64,000 nt of DNA. Origin: Lantana camara. Its lineage: Eukaryota > Streptophyta > Magnoliopsida > Lamiales > Verbenaceae. The DNA lies in NCBI GenBank assembly GCA_037501455.1, contig CM074858.1:49101001-49165000 (forward strand), in the 5' to 3' direction. A program made the position numbers and the translations under genes. Of the stretch, positions 22,991 through 34,833 are shown piece after piece; position 1 is the stretch's first letter, and each line of letters begins with the position of its first letter. The notes under the pieces were generated by a model. It did no database searches. It had not been told where the DNA came from and saw nothing but the letters and a program-made list of their open reading frames with translations.

Positions 22991-23532
22991 TTCATATTAA
23001 GAAAAAAATTCTTTATATTAAGTTATTCAACTACATGTATATACATGCTTGGGGTTTACATGTATATACATGCTTGGGGCTCATCTCGTGTGGGCTCGTG
23101 TGGGGCTCGGCTCGGTTAGGTGGGGTGATTCGGGCCCCGCAAATCAATTTTTAATTTATTAATTTGAATTATTAGTTTTTGCGACGGATTTTGCAACGGA
23201 AATTCCGTTGCAAAAAGGCAAAAAATTAATTAATTATTGGTTAGTTTGCAAAGGAAAATTCGTTGCTAAATCTGTTGCTAAAAAAACTGTTGCTAAAACC
23301 GTTGCTAATTTTCGTGGGTAGTAATTCGTTACTAAATCCGTTGCTATAAGTTCGTTGCTAATTCCGTTGCTAATTTCCGTTGCTAATAATTCGTTGCTAA
23401 ATCCGTTGCTACAGATTAGCCACGAGGGTTATAGCAACGGAAAATTTTCGTTGCTAAATTCGTTGCTAAGTCGAAATTCGTTGCTAATAGGGCCAAAATC
23501 CGTTGCTATAGGGCGTTTTTCTAGTAGTGTAT

Positions 23533-25096
23533 AAGAGCAAAGAAGAATCATTCAAGGCACATAAACGATGCATGAAGTCATATACGCATGTTAAGGTAGC
23601 ATATTACACGTATGGAGTCATAAATCGAACACGAGCACGTAAAACACGCCCTAAATTCACAACATAACACCTAACACATATTTGACATGTTAACATATCA
23701 ATTATATCATATATTAATCATATAAGAGCAAGGAAGGACAAGCAAAGCACGAATAAACCGAAAAACAACCGACAAAAACAACACAACTCGAAACTGGGCC
23801 AAAATGGGGTCACAGCCGCTACCAAAAATGAACTGAAAACGGTCGGGGCCGCTACCATGGTCGCGACTGAACTGGTCACGATCGCGGCCGCGACCAGTTA
23901 CGCAACAGCAGGAAAACAGGGGGAAAAAGGGCAAAAACTCAACCAAAACTCATCCTAAATCATTCTAACATGCGAGGGAAGGATCATACAACAATTATAC
24001 ATCAAATTCAGTTCATATAACATGCAAAAATCGAACCAAACATGCAAGGGATGGAAGAGAAGGCATCAAACATTCATGTTCTTCATTTTCATATAAAAGG
24101 CATTAATTGAATCCTTCATTAAATGCAACTACCAACTGAAATGGGTTCATAAAGTTGATAATGGATGTCATAAGGTCATAAATGATGCATCAAACTAACA
24201 AGAATCATGAGTTTTCATGCCAAATTCATCAAATCTCCACAAACCCTTACTATTCATCATATAATCCATAACTCAATCAATTCTCCATGGATTTCAGCAA
24301 ATAAGGAGTTCAAAGAAATAGGAAAGGATGGAGAATACAATCATGGACTTACCTTTCAAATTTGAGGTGAATCCAACGTGTATGGAGCAAGAACTTGCAA
24401 AATAAATAGTGATTTCTCCCTTTTTCCTTCTCTCTCGGGATGAACTGCTGCTTTTCCTTCTTTTTCTTCCCTTGGACCGAAATGAGGAGCAAATATGTTG
24501 AAATAGGGTTAATTTAGGGTCAAATTGGTTCAAGTATGGGGCGATTCGGATAAGAAACGGGTCGGTTATAATTAAAATGGGCAAACATGGCAAAGCTGTC
24601 AAACGGGTCGTGTTTCGGGCGAAATTCGGAGGATCAAACGGGCTTAGAAAAATATTAATCTAGGTTCCTTGGTTTCCTTTCTTTGTCACGAGTCCGGCGC
24701 CTCTTCCGGAATTTGAATCCGAATTCCCGAGCTCAAGTTATGCCTTCCGGAACCCAAGGCGAGCTAAAACAAGTTAGGCCCTCGAGTCCCTCAAAACTAA
24801 AACGGCGTCAAAGCCGTGTCAAACCAACTCACAAATAATAAACGAGCATGCCAATAAATTATAAATCACTTAATTCACTTATGGCAAGTTGTTACGAAAA
24901 TCGGGGTTAAAGAAGAGTTTAAACGAATTAAAAACGGGTCGAAAAGGTTAAAAAACGATTAAAAACTTAAACGTAAAGCATATAACAAATAATCAAATAT
25001 TCAAATAAATCATATAATCGCATAATAAATAATTAAATGCTCACTTAGCACACTCGTGACGTCGTACCTGAAAGGCCGAAAAGTTGGGATGTTACA
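23533..25096 (-). mobile_element. LTR of element B (copy B2), part 2
   Basis: Resumes the B LTR after the CACTA target duplication and ends at 25096, where the minus strand starts TGTAACATCCCAACTTTTCGG exactly as B1 does at 14982. The palindrome cluster is at 23808-23895. With part 1 it gives ~2.1 kb of LTR. The outside sequence (25097 on) differs from B1's internal flank, so this is probably the outer edge of B. Confidence 0.85.
23808..23895 (-). repeat. GGTCGCGGCCGCGACC-type palindrome cluster in B2
   Basis: Counterpart of the B1 cluster, with different point changes (GGTCACAGCC, GGTCGGGGCC, ATCGCGGCCGCGACC). The third unit is better preserved here than in B1. The substitutions are mainly G/A and C/T. 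Confidence 0.85.
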
Positions 25097-25886
25097 CGAA
25101 CAGCTACCGGCCGCCACCTGAACACCGCCTCCGGTGGTCAGAAAAATCACCGGAAGCACAGAAACATGCGCCTCGGCCTGCTTGACAAAAGCCCTCAACC
25201 AATTTCAGAAAATACCAAACACACCGGATTTCATTGATGAAAAACCGAACTAAATCCCTAGAACAAAAACTAAAATTAAACGTAAACCGTAAAACGAAAA
25301 CGAAATCTAAACATACCGTTGGAAAGCCCCGTAACGAGGCCTTCAAAAGCCCCTAGCCAAAAGCCAGAAAAAGTCACCGGAAAACTGACCGTCGGTTCAC
25401 AGACGGTCCGCCACCGGTCCGCCACCAACAGTCGGTTCTTAAACTACCACCAACGTGAAAAGCTTGGCCTCGTCGAGTAGAGTAATTCTTGTGAAGGGCC
25501 CGTCACCAAAAACCCACCTGAAAAGGCCGAACCGCCGCCTCTATGCTCCGTCGTTGCTTCTCGCCGGAAAACCCTATCTCCGCCACGATTCGGACAAAAA
25601 GGAGGCCGGAAATGAGTTTAGGAGGATCAAAAACGTCAGGAACCGTTGAAGTCCATCGGAGAAGGTCGCCGGAATGACGAGTTTCGTCGAGCTACAGTAG
25701 CGTCATCGCCCCCTGCAAGCCCCAATTGAAAACCTGAAGATAAAACATTAAAGGGAAAGAGAAATAAATTTTCAAAGTGTTTGAAAATAGCCAAGGAATT
25801 TATTTTAAGAAAATAAATTGAAATTCCAAAGTGTTGGAAATGCAAGAAATTTTATTTTGGAGAAAATAATTTAAAAATATATATAT

Positions 25887-26042
25887 GCTGACGTGGTAGT
25901 GGATGACGTGTCAACCGACATGTCAGGCCACGTCAGCGTCTGAGGGTGAGGTGGCGCTGACTCAGCGCCAGCACAGTGCCACGCGTGTAACAGAATCCCC
26001 AGAGGGCTGCGTGTGTTACACACTCGCCACCTTCAGGTGGCG
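25887..26042 (+). promoter_or_regulatory. ACGT-core motif cluster with short palindromes
   Basis: GCTGACGTGG (25887-25896) and its exact inverse CCACGTCAGC (25928-25937) flank GATGACGTGTC (25902-25912). These are ACGT cores of the type bound by plant bZIP factors. Next comes the perfect 19-bp palindrome TGGCGCTGACTCAGCGCCA (25952-25970), with a central TGACTCA, and then the hairpin CGCCACC-TTCA-GGTGGCG (26025-26042). All lie 150-310 bp upstream of a TATA box. Binding is inferred from the motifs only. Confidence 0.55.
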
Positions 26043-26193
26043 TGTGAGGGCGCATGAGGTGGAATTCCAGCGAGTGGCAGGCGGCGTTGGACTTGTGGTG
26101 ATGAGAGCTACAATGTAGTCACTTCAGAATTTGCATCCAAGTTGCACACGCAAGTGGGATGTGAAATTACTATTTTACCCATGGTTTTTCCCC

Positions 26194-26202
26194 TATAAAT
26201 AG
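26194..26202 (+). promoter_or_regulatory. TATA box (TATAAATAG)
   Basis: Canonical plant TATA box within CCCCTATAAATAGGGGCC, itself a near-palindrome. The first downstream ATG in a sizeable frame lies beyond the D insertion (56812), so no product can be assigned. Confidence 0.55.
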
Positions 26203-26514
26203 GGGCCTTGGCACTTCTTTTTTTTTTTCATACAACTTTGGGAGAGGTTTTGGCTGAGTTCTTGGCTTTGAAACCATATCCCTTTCTCCTGATTAATTCC
26301 TTATTATTTTGGAATTAATTTTAATTAGGTGTTTATATATTTAATATATAAAACACTTAATTTTGGGAGATTAAACACTAAAAAGGGTTTTCTAGTTTAA
26401 AGTTTTATATTCTCTAGTATTTAGAGAAATGTTTTTGGAGCCCACACTCCGAGGGTTTCTCTGGGGATATTATAGGGAAACTCTGCCGGTTTCACGAGGA
26501 GATCGGGTATCGGA

Positions 26515-29418
26515 TGTAACACCCCAAACGGAGCATGCCACATCCCCCACACTGTGACCCAGACCCAGTCATGAAATGGAAGTTCATGCCCGAATCCGAA
26601 TCAGAGCGAACGGGAGACAAACACACACGCTCTGCTAGGCGGATCTAACTCGACAGACTCAGAGCGCGGAAGTAATTCAAACATTCAAAACAAGATAGCG
26701 GAAGCATTTAAATCAACATTCAAAACAAGTGACGGGTTCAACTAGCATAGATACCTAATCCCGAATATCAACAAGCATAACAAATGACGGGTTCAACTAG
26801 CATAGATACCTAGTCCCGAATATCAGATCAACATAACGTAATAATCATCAAGTGCCACAAAGGGGCCGAATACGAGTGCCACGCAGGGCTACAGAAAAGT
26901 AAACTATAACCTCAAGTCTACAAGTCAAAACATAAGTAAAGTGTATGAAAGACAAATGCAACTAGAAAGGCTAGACCAACGAAGTGCAACTCAAAGGACT
27001 CACTCCCGCCTAGAAACGCCAACAGACCTGCAACTAAAAGTGTAAATGAGGGGTCAGTCAACTTAACCGAGTCAGGGGGCTAACGCACACTCACAATATA
27101 TATATAAAGAGCATAGCACAGAATAAAAGGAGGGAATCGTGAACCGCAGATAGGTGTTGCATACCAAAGACATTTCCAAAGTACCCAAAAGATAGATATC
27201 TATGTTTTAGAAAACATTTCAGAAACTCTATCTCGATTCATGATTCCCAGATATAATAGATCATATGCTCGGCGAGTACAAACTTCCCAACCTTTACTCC
27301 TCAGAACATAACTCAAAATCAATCCATCCGCTTCACCAGTGATGGAGGAGATGTGCTGTCCCCAAACCATCTATAATAAACCGTCTAAAATAGACTCACC
27401 CTCAAGGGGTAGCGAACCCACAAGAGTCCTCCCCGGCCCTAGCCGAAGGCTCAAGATACCACACCTTCCCTACAGCACGGGTGGCGTGAGGATATCTCAA
27501 ATGGAACTACACACAGACTGATCCCTGACGGTCCTATACCGTTCCGGGGCTGTCTATCCCATAGCTCCTTGGATCCACAACAGAGCATATCATAACATAA
27601 CATACGCCAATCTTTCATGGCCATCTCGCTACATAATCAAAACACAACTGTTTTTCCAAAATAGCTTACATATGCCTCAAAAACTAGTTTATATATTTTT
27701 ATCCCTACGCGATGGAACTTTAAGCCTCATGACCTCCACCCACGCAGGACGCACGCAAAATCATAAACATATCATATCCAACAAATACGTATTTATAGTA
27801 GGGTATACTCGCATGCAAGGGTCGAAATCAGCATGTAAAGGCCATAGGTCACATAACTATACAAAATCCTAAACCTCACCTCGTGGTAGTAGAGTCTGAG
27901 AGTGTGAAGGGCCAAACACTCTAAACCTCGGGCTCACCGGCACCACCAAACTCTGTGACAAGATATACAAAAGCCCAAACTTAGACTCTACATGAACCAA
28001 GTAAGACGCACGGCGTACAAAGTATGAATGACATTCGAAATGGAATGATGTTTATCAAATTAGTCACAAGGGATAATTCAAATATTCAAGTAAATCATGC
28101 AAGTAAGGAAGTATAAAGGTTCAGAGATGCATTCCAAGTCATATCGGAGCATACAAGTCAAGTAGCAACTCAAACGAATCAAATACGCACGAAAAAGCAA
28201 GTAGAAAGGGTCACAGATGCATGGGAACGGCCATTCCCATGCACAACATGGCATGGGAACGGTCCTTCCCACGCCAAGGCCTAGCGAGACTGGCCGTTCC
28301 CAGTCCAAGCACACATGGGAACGGTCGTTCCCATGTTCGGCGGCCAAAAACCAAACCCTAGCCCGGAAGGGGTGTTCCGGGCTTAAAGCACAAACGGCAA
28401 CGACCGTTCCGGTCATAGATCTGGAACAGAAACTTGACAGTTTCTGGAAGAAGAAGGGGAACACCAAAAATCATCAATCCAACCCAAAATCCACCATAAA
28501 ATATCACGAAATTCAGGTATAACATCATATAAATCATGCTTAGCATCAAAACATCAATTAATTCAAGTTTAAGAAGGTTTTTGCCCAAAATCTCAAACAC
28601 CCATTTTCATGAATTTCAAGCTTAAACATGAAGGTATGAATTCCTAGTCTTCTATACACGAATTTCCAGCAACTAAGACACATAAGGAGCATTCAAATCA
28701 TCAAGGCTTGCTTAAGGAATTCAAGATCTCATCATTCAAGTTCATACTAACAATTTCATGCTCCAATCCTAGAATAGAAAGGAAATAGAACGAAAGGTGG
28801 TTCAAGTCTTGATCTTCTCTTGAAGTTTCTCCATGATTGTCTTTGAGGCTAACTTGTGTGGTTTGAAATGAAATGAAAAGGGATAAAGCTATTTATATGG
28901 TGGCTAATAGTTTTAGGTCAAGGTTAGGGTTTCCAAGATATAATATGAGGCTAAAGGCTTAAATAGGATTTGGGCTCAAATAAATGACTTTCGGCCCAAT
29001 AAGTCAAAATTAAAAGGTTTAAGGTCTAAACGGTTTCCGAAAATATAAAGTAAATTCCGTTGGACACGAATCACCGAATCAAGTCCAATGGTGGTGTCGG
29101 AATTCGAATTCGAATTCCCGAGCTCATATTGGTCCCGAATGACCCAAACTCACCTAACTCAAGTTAGGCCCAAACACATTAATAGGTTCAAGTCCTATTT
29201 AAATCCAACTCCAACAATTAATTTAAATTCATCCAAGTTCCATTCTCAAGTTGTCATACAAGAATTCATATTTTACCATTTTGGATTTTAGTCAATTAAG
29301 TCACATTTTCAATCAAAGTTGGAATTAAACTCATAAAAAGGGAATTAAATCACATAAGTTTGTAAGGTAAACTCTCTCGTGACGCATACCTATACGATCT
29401 ATCGGACGGGGCATCACA
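26515..29418 (-). mobile_element. 3' LTR of element D (2904 bp)
   Basis: On the minus strand it begins TGTGATGCCCCGTCCG at 29418 and ends GGGGTGTTACA at 26515. The target duplication TCGGA is at 26510-26514, matching 56558-56562 beyond the 5' LTR. A 66-bp internal direct repeat (GACGGGTTCAACTAGCATAG) occurs near 26730-26830. TATA-like TATATAAATAGC (minus) near 28890; palindrome cluster at 28223-28413. Compared with the 5' LTR it lacks ~75 bp near 28785. Confidence 0.94.
28223..28413 (-). repeat. GGGAACGGCCGTTCCC-type palindrome cluster in D 3' LTR
   Basis: Members include GGGAACGGCCATTCCC (28223-28238), GGGAACGGTCCTTCCC near 28254, GGGAACGGTCGTTCCC (28317-28332) and a decayed unit near 28397. 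A unit near 28291 has lost one arm compared with the 5' LTR, which has it complete at 55355-55370. Confidence 0.88.
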
Positions 29419-29436
29419 ACCTCCCCCCCCCCTTAG
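29419..29436 (-). other. Polypurine tract of element D
   Basis: Minus-strand CTAAGGGGGGGGGGAGGT abuts the 3' LTR start. The G run is longer than in A or the tandem array. Fixes element D as minus-strand. Confidence 0.8.
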
Positions 29437-29449
29437 GAGTACCTGCCCT

Positions 29450-32400
29450 CAGGTTCGCTGCTTGAAATAACTCCGGATACAACTTCCTCATCTTCTCCTC
29501 AGTCTCCTAAGTCGATTCCTCAGATTTCTGATCTCTCCATAACACTCTGACCAAGGGAATCTTCTTGTTTCTCAACACTTGTACTTTCCAATCCTGAATC
29601 TCAACCGGGTGCCTCACAATCATCAAATCGGACTCAAGCTGTACCTCTTCAACCGGTAAAACCGTCGACTCATCGGGGTAGTTCTTTCGAAGCTGTGAAA
29701 CGTGGAACACATTATGAATCCCAGTCAAACTCGGCGGTAGGTGCAACCTATACGCCACCTCTCCAATCCTCTCCAGAAACTCAAACGGTCCAATATATCG
29801 AGGGCTAACCTTCCCACCTCTACCAATACGAGAAAAGCCCTTCCTAGGAGATGCCTTCAAGAAGACACGATCTCCGACCTCAAACTCGAGGGGCCTTCTC
29901 CTCTTATCCGCATAACTCTTCTGCCTATCCTGAGCTGCTTTCATTCTCTGCTGAATCAACTTAACCTTCTCAACCATCTTCTCAATCTTAGACGAGGACT
30001 TAGCTCTCATGAGCTTACCCTCCTTAGTCCATCGCCAATCCTCAATATCCCAATATAATGGCGACCTACACTTCCTCCCATAGAGTGCCTCGTAAGGGAC
30101 CATACCAATCGAAGCCTGGTAATTGTTGTTGTTAGAGAACTCAACCAAGGTCAAATGCTTATCCCATTTATCCTTAAAATCCAATGCACATGCCCTTAAC
30201 ATATCCTCGAGATACTTAATCAGCCGCTCTAATTGTCCATCAGTCTGAGGATGTGATGCGGTACTAAACTTAAGCTTTGTACCCAAGCACTTCTGAAGGT
30301 CCTGCCAAAAACTAGCTGTAAACCGAGGATCCCGATTTGACACGATGCTAGCCGGAACTCCATGTAGTCTCACTATCTCATTACAATACAATTCAGCCAA
30401 GCAGACTTAGTCAAACGGTCTATCACTACCCAAATCCCGTCGAATCCTCTCCTAGACCTCGGCAGGCCAGACAGAAAGTCCATAGTCACCTGCTCCCACT
30501 TCCACTCCGGTATCGGAAGTGGTTGGAGAGTACCTCCCTGTTTTTTATGTTCTACCTTAACCATCTAGTATATCAGACATCGCTTCACAAAGAATGCGAC
30601 ATCCCTCTTCATGCCACTCCACCAATACAACTCTTTCAAGTCCCGGTACATCTTCGTACCTCCTGGGTGAATGGAATAACCGGAGCGGTGCGCCTCCTCA
30701 AGTATTACCCTCTTGAGCTGGTTAGGCACACACACTCTTGCCTTGAGCCTGAACATACCGGAAACATCAAACCCAAACTTAGTCTCTGGATCATCTCTAG
30801 AACGAGCAACCAATCTCTGAATCTCGGGATCCGTAGACTGAGTCTCCAACAATCATTGCTTCAAATCAGGCTGAACCGTGATGTTGGCTAACCTAGCCAC
30901 CGAAACCATAACAGTTGAACTCTACTCAGAAAACCCAGCCACTAAACTCGAAATACTGACTTTCCTGCTCAACACGTCGGAAACCATATTTGCCTTACCC
31001 GGATGGTACTGAATCGTTCAATCGTAGTCCTCTAAGAACTCAACCCATCTCCTCTGTCTCAAGTTAAGTTCTTTTTGCGTGAACAAGTACTGAAGACTCT
31101 TATGATCCGAGAACACTTCAAACGTAGCACCATAGAGATAGTGGCGCCACTTAGACAGCACAAACACGACTGCTGCAAGCTCTAGATCATGGGTGGGGTA
31201 ATTCTGCTCATGCACCTTCAACTTCCTAGAGGCATAAGCTACAACCCGACCATTCTGCATCAACACACAACCCAGTCCTTTCTTAGAAGCATCTGCATAA
31301 ACCGCATAACCCTCAACCCCTTCGGGTAGGGTAAGAACCGGTGTTGTAGTCAACGTTTCCTTTAAAGTCTGAAAACTCATCTCACAACTATCATCCCATT
31401 CAAACTTGGTTTCCTTTTTAGTCAACTTAGTTAACGGGGCTGCAATCTTAGAGAAATCCATCACAAATCTTCTATAATAACCTACCAAGCCCAGAAAACT
31501 CCGTATCTCAGAGGCCTTTCTAGGCCTCTCCCAATGTAACACCGTTTCAATGTTATAGGGGTCGACCTCAATTCCATCGCCTGAGATGATATGACCCAGG
31601 AAAGTGACTCGATCAATCCAAGACTCGCACTTACTGAACTTAGCATACAACTTGTGCTCTCTGAGTGTTTCCAACACAATCCGGAGATGCTGAGCATGCT
31701 CCTCAACCGATCTCGAATACACCAAGATGTCGTCTATAAAGATCACCACGAACTTATCAAGGAACGGTCTAAACACTCGGTGCATCATATCTATAAATAC
31801 CGCAGGAGCATTCGTCAACCCAAATGGCATAACCACAAACTCAAAGTGTCCATATCTCGTGTTAAATCCAGTCTTAGAGATATCCTCCTCTCTGATCCTC
31901 TACTGATAGTATCCCTGCCTCAAATCCAACTTGGAGTACACTCTCGAACCCTGCAAACTATCAAACAACTCCTCAATATGGGGTAATGGATACTTGTTCT
32001 TAACTGTCATCCTGTTCTGCTCACGATAGTCTATACACATTCTCAACGTCACATCTTTCTTCTTAACAAACAGGACGGGAGCACCCCACGGAGAAGTGCT
32101 CGGACGAATGTATCCGCTGACCAGAAGCTCATCCAACTGCTTCTTCAGTTCCTTTAACTCGGTAGGAGCCATCCTGTAGGGGGTCTTCGAATAAGGCTCA
32201 GCTCCGGGATAGAGGTCCACTACAAACTCGATATCCCTGTCTGGTGGTAAGGACCCCAAACTCTCCGGGAACACATCCAGATACTCCCGTACGACCTCCG
32301 TCTCCTCAAGCTTGACCTGGTCCTTGGGTTTGTTCAGAAGGTAAGCAACGAAACCTGTAGCACGGTCCCGGAATAGCTTACTAGCCTCAACAAAAGATAT

Positions 32401-32866
32401 AAACCGGCTGGATCCCAAACTCTCCCCCGAAAACACCGCAGAATCAAAAGAAATCCTCTTCAAATGGCAATCCATAACTGCACCATGTCGGGAAAGTCAA
32501 TCCATCCCAAGAAGCACCTTAAACCTCCCCATCGGCATCACAATCAGATCAGCAGGAAAAACTCGACCCTCAAAACTCATAGGACACTCACGAAACACTT
32601 TGTCCGTCTCCAAGCTCCCCCCCAAGGGAGAACACACCACAAACACACGCGCAGATATCTCAGCAAGCAAAGGCAAAGAAGCAACAATATCCCAGGCAAT
32701 AAAAGAATGAGTAACCCCGGGATCAAACAATGCATGTAATGATATGCCACGAATATGTATTGTACCTTCCACTATAGCACTCTGATCAATCTTTGCTGCC
32801 TCCTCCTCGCCATCCAGAGCATAAGCACGAGCCTGAACTACCGGCCTCTTCTTCGGACAAGCATCC
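29450..32866 (-). pseudogene. pol: Element D pol pseudogene: protease, RT, RNase H, integrase, chromodomain
   Basis: All pol domains can be read in order on the minus strand, but in six broken pieces. Protease (32497-32772) has LFDPGVTHSF at the active-site position. RT is split near 31900, just after [10 protein letters not shown]. The second RT part and RNase H (31018-31836) include FIDDILVYS and end at a TGA where relatives have a Cys codon (EDYD-C). The integrase zinc region (30565-30852) ends in a TAG where the CQ of the CxxC motif belongs. About 40 bp are lost near 30400. The catalytic Asp of SDRDPRF reads SNRDPRF. The chromodomain is cut by a TAG for the Trp of EESTWE near 29507. Most lesions look like C-to-T or G-to-A changes. 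Its gag lies at 49039-49990, beyond inserted element C. Confidence 0.92.
32862..32866 (+). repeat. Target site duplication of element C (left)
   Basis: CATCC directly before the LTR, repeated at 49034-49038 directly after the second LTR. The exact 5-bp match proves the outer ends of C and that it is one insertion. Confidence 0.95.
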
Positions 32867-34753
32867 TGTAACAGCCCAAAACAGGGCCTGGATGAAAACA
32901 GTAAGTTAAGGCAGTGGTAAAGCGTTTATAGACCGTGATCCAACTTTTTGAATCATCGTGCATTGCATTCTTACATGAACTTTGTGCTCGTATATGATCT
33001 GACATGCTTTAAGGGGGAATTCTTGACCTTTGATTCAGTTTACTATTCATAACCCGAGCCTACCTTGTTCATATTGCTACTCGAACCCTAGAGGTTCATC
33101 ACACATGTTTCCCAATTGTTTGAACTGGTTTCCCGAACTCAGAAAGTCTTTCTTGAGCCATAAGGGTATTTTTGGAACTTACCGACCAAAGTTACTATTC
33201 ATCAAAAAATGAGCTTTTTATTCTGATACCTTTTTCAACCCAAGTTACAGTTGAATCGATCCTTGAATCGAGACGAGTCTTTTGAAATCATTCTTGGCTT
33301 GGAAGTCCATTCCGGAACTTTGTTTTATTGAAAACGTTTTTGAAAACCCTAGTTTACTATTCCTTTTACGAACAGTTTCATTCGGAAAATGTTTTCTCTT
33401 CGGATTTGCACTACTTGAGCTATTTCAAGATTTTTGAGATGTTTTACAACTCTTGATTCAAACCCTAGCTTAAAATTTTGAAGCGTACGTTCGTACGTGA
33501 GAATTCACTATTCATCCTACGTTTTCAACTTTTTAACGGTAAAACGTTTTATAGTCGATTTTGGACTCAAAACGCTTCTCGATTTATTTCTTGAATTTTG
33601 GAAGCAATCCGGACTTGAAAATCATTCTAGAAAGTCGTTTTTCACTCATGTCGAGTTTCGAGCTCAAAACTTTTATTCACTAAAACTAATGTATCTTTCA
33701 AACGGTAAATCCGATTTCGACGAATGAATATGCGTTTCGAAGCTAATTTTCTTGCCGTCGGAATGGTTAAACTTCCAGCCACTTATCCTCGAGCCTTGGG
33801 GGATGAAATTACAGAAATACCCCCAGCAGCCCATTTTTAGCTTCAACATCCCTAAAGCTTCTAGAAGATACAAGTGGATGAGCTCTTGTTTTGCTCTCCT
33901 ACCCTTAAGCCCTCTCTAATTGCAAGGTGAGGGGCTTCCCAACACCTATATATACCCCTCTCATGGCATTTGAATCCTTGCTCAAAGTCTTGTGTTAACA
34001 AGCACTCCTCTCTCCCTCCTTTCCCCTCTTGCCGTCGGCATCCCCTCCCCTTGTAGCTAGGTTAGTTTGTTTTGTTTATGTTATGTTAGTTTAGTTTATG
34101 TTTTTATGTTATGGTATGTTTATATTATGTTTAGGTTGGGTCTTGGGGTCTTCCCTAAGCCATATAGGATTTTATTTTATGCATTTATTATATAGTTTTC
34201 ATGATATGTTTGTGTAGTTGTTTATATGTTTTAATTGTTTAGTATATGCTTGAATATGTTATGAATTGCTCTAGTATATGCTATGATCATGTGATATGCT
34301 TGTTATATTATGAGAATTGATGCATGATTATGGAATTTGAATTATGTTCATGCATGTTGGCTAATGGAATAGTGATTTACAATTTATTATGTCACAACTT
34401 GTTACATGTTGATATGGAATTAAATTGTTACATGTTACATGCCTAAAGGTTTATGATATATGATATGATATGATATGATATATGTTGTGACATGTTGTCA
34501 CATTGTTATATGATTCTTGAATTGAATTGAGCTTATGGTATGAGATGGATTAATGGATTAGTGCCTTGATTATGTTATACACTTTAATGGTGTCACATGT
34601 TATAACCTAAGATAGAATAGTGTTTCATAACTTGATCTTATGCCTTAATTGGATCTCTTAACTATAGGTTATACCTTTAACCTAAATCACATTTGATTAT
34701 ATTAACATGAACTTGAAACTATAGGTTATAATCAAGATCATAATTTAATTAGG

Positions 34754-34833
34754 GTGTGTGTGTGTGTGCATGCCGTGTGTGTGTGTGTGTTCGTGTATGG
34801 TGTGTGTGTGTACCGTGTGTGTGTGGGTGTGTG
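34754..34833 (+). repeat. (TG)n microsatellite in C 5' LTR
   Basis: Four TG runs separated by CATGCCG, TTCGTGTATGG and TACCG. The 3' LTR has an extra unit at 46770-46862, so it has changed length since insertion. Produces spurious Thr-His repeat ORFs on the minus strand. Confidence 0.9.

Larger units (their letters stand above)
21088..23529. mobile_element. Non-autonomous CACTA DNA transposon (2442 bp)
   Basis: Ends are CACTACTAGAAA (21088-21099) and TTTCTAGTAGTG (23518-23529), perfect 12-bp inverted repeats with the CACTA signature. It is flanked by the 3-bp duplication TAT (21085-21087, 23530-23532), and copy B1 shows the empty site CATATCATATAAGAGC near 13410. Both subterminal regions are packed with TAGCAACGGA/TCCGTTGCTA motifs in both orientations, the usual transposase-binding repeats of this superfamily. 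No transposase ORF, so it depends on a partner elsewhere. The interior is A+T-rich, with a long perfect palindrome and a tRNA-like piece. Confidence 0.95.
25097..26509. other. Unassigned host or old-element sequence
   Basis: Oldest visible layer left of element D. The first half is G+C-rich with repeated CACCGG and CCGCCAC words and short ORFs only. The second half holds a promoter-like block (25887-26202), a T-rich stretch (26216-26230) and an A+T-rich leader-like segment. It continues at 56558 after removal of D. I see no conserved protein. It may be an exon-free promoter and leader of a gene or an old LTR; the sequence does not decide. Confidence 0.5.

Noticed and set aside
25455..25845. 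Possible small basic proteins in the host layer
   Set aside because: Short overlapping frames on both strands, low complexity, no recognised domain.
29741..30058. Open frames on the plus strand opposite D pol (also opposite A pol and C gag)
   Set aside because: Antisense shadows of the pol and gag genes, with no start or motif support.
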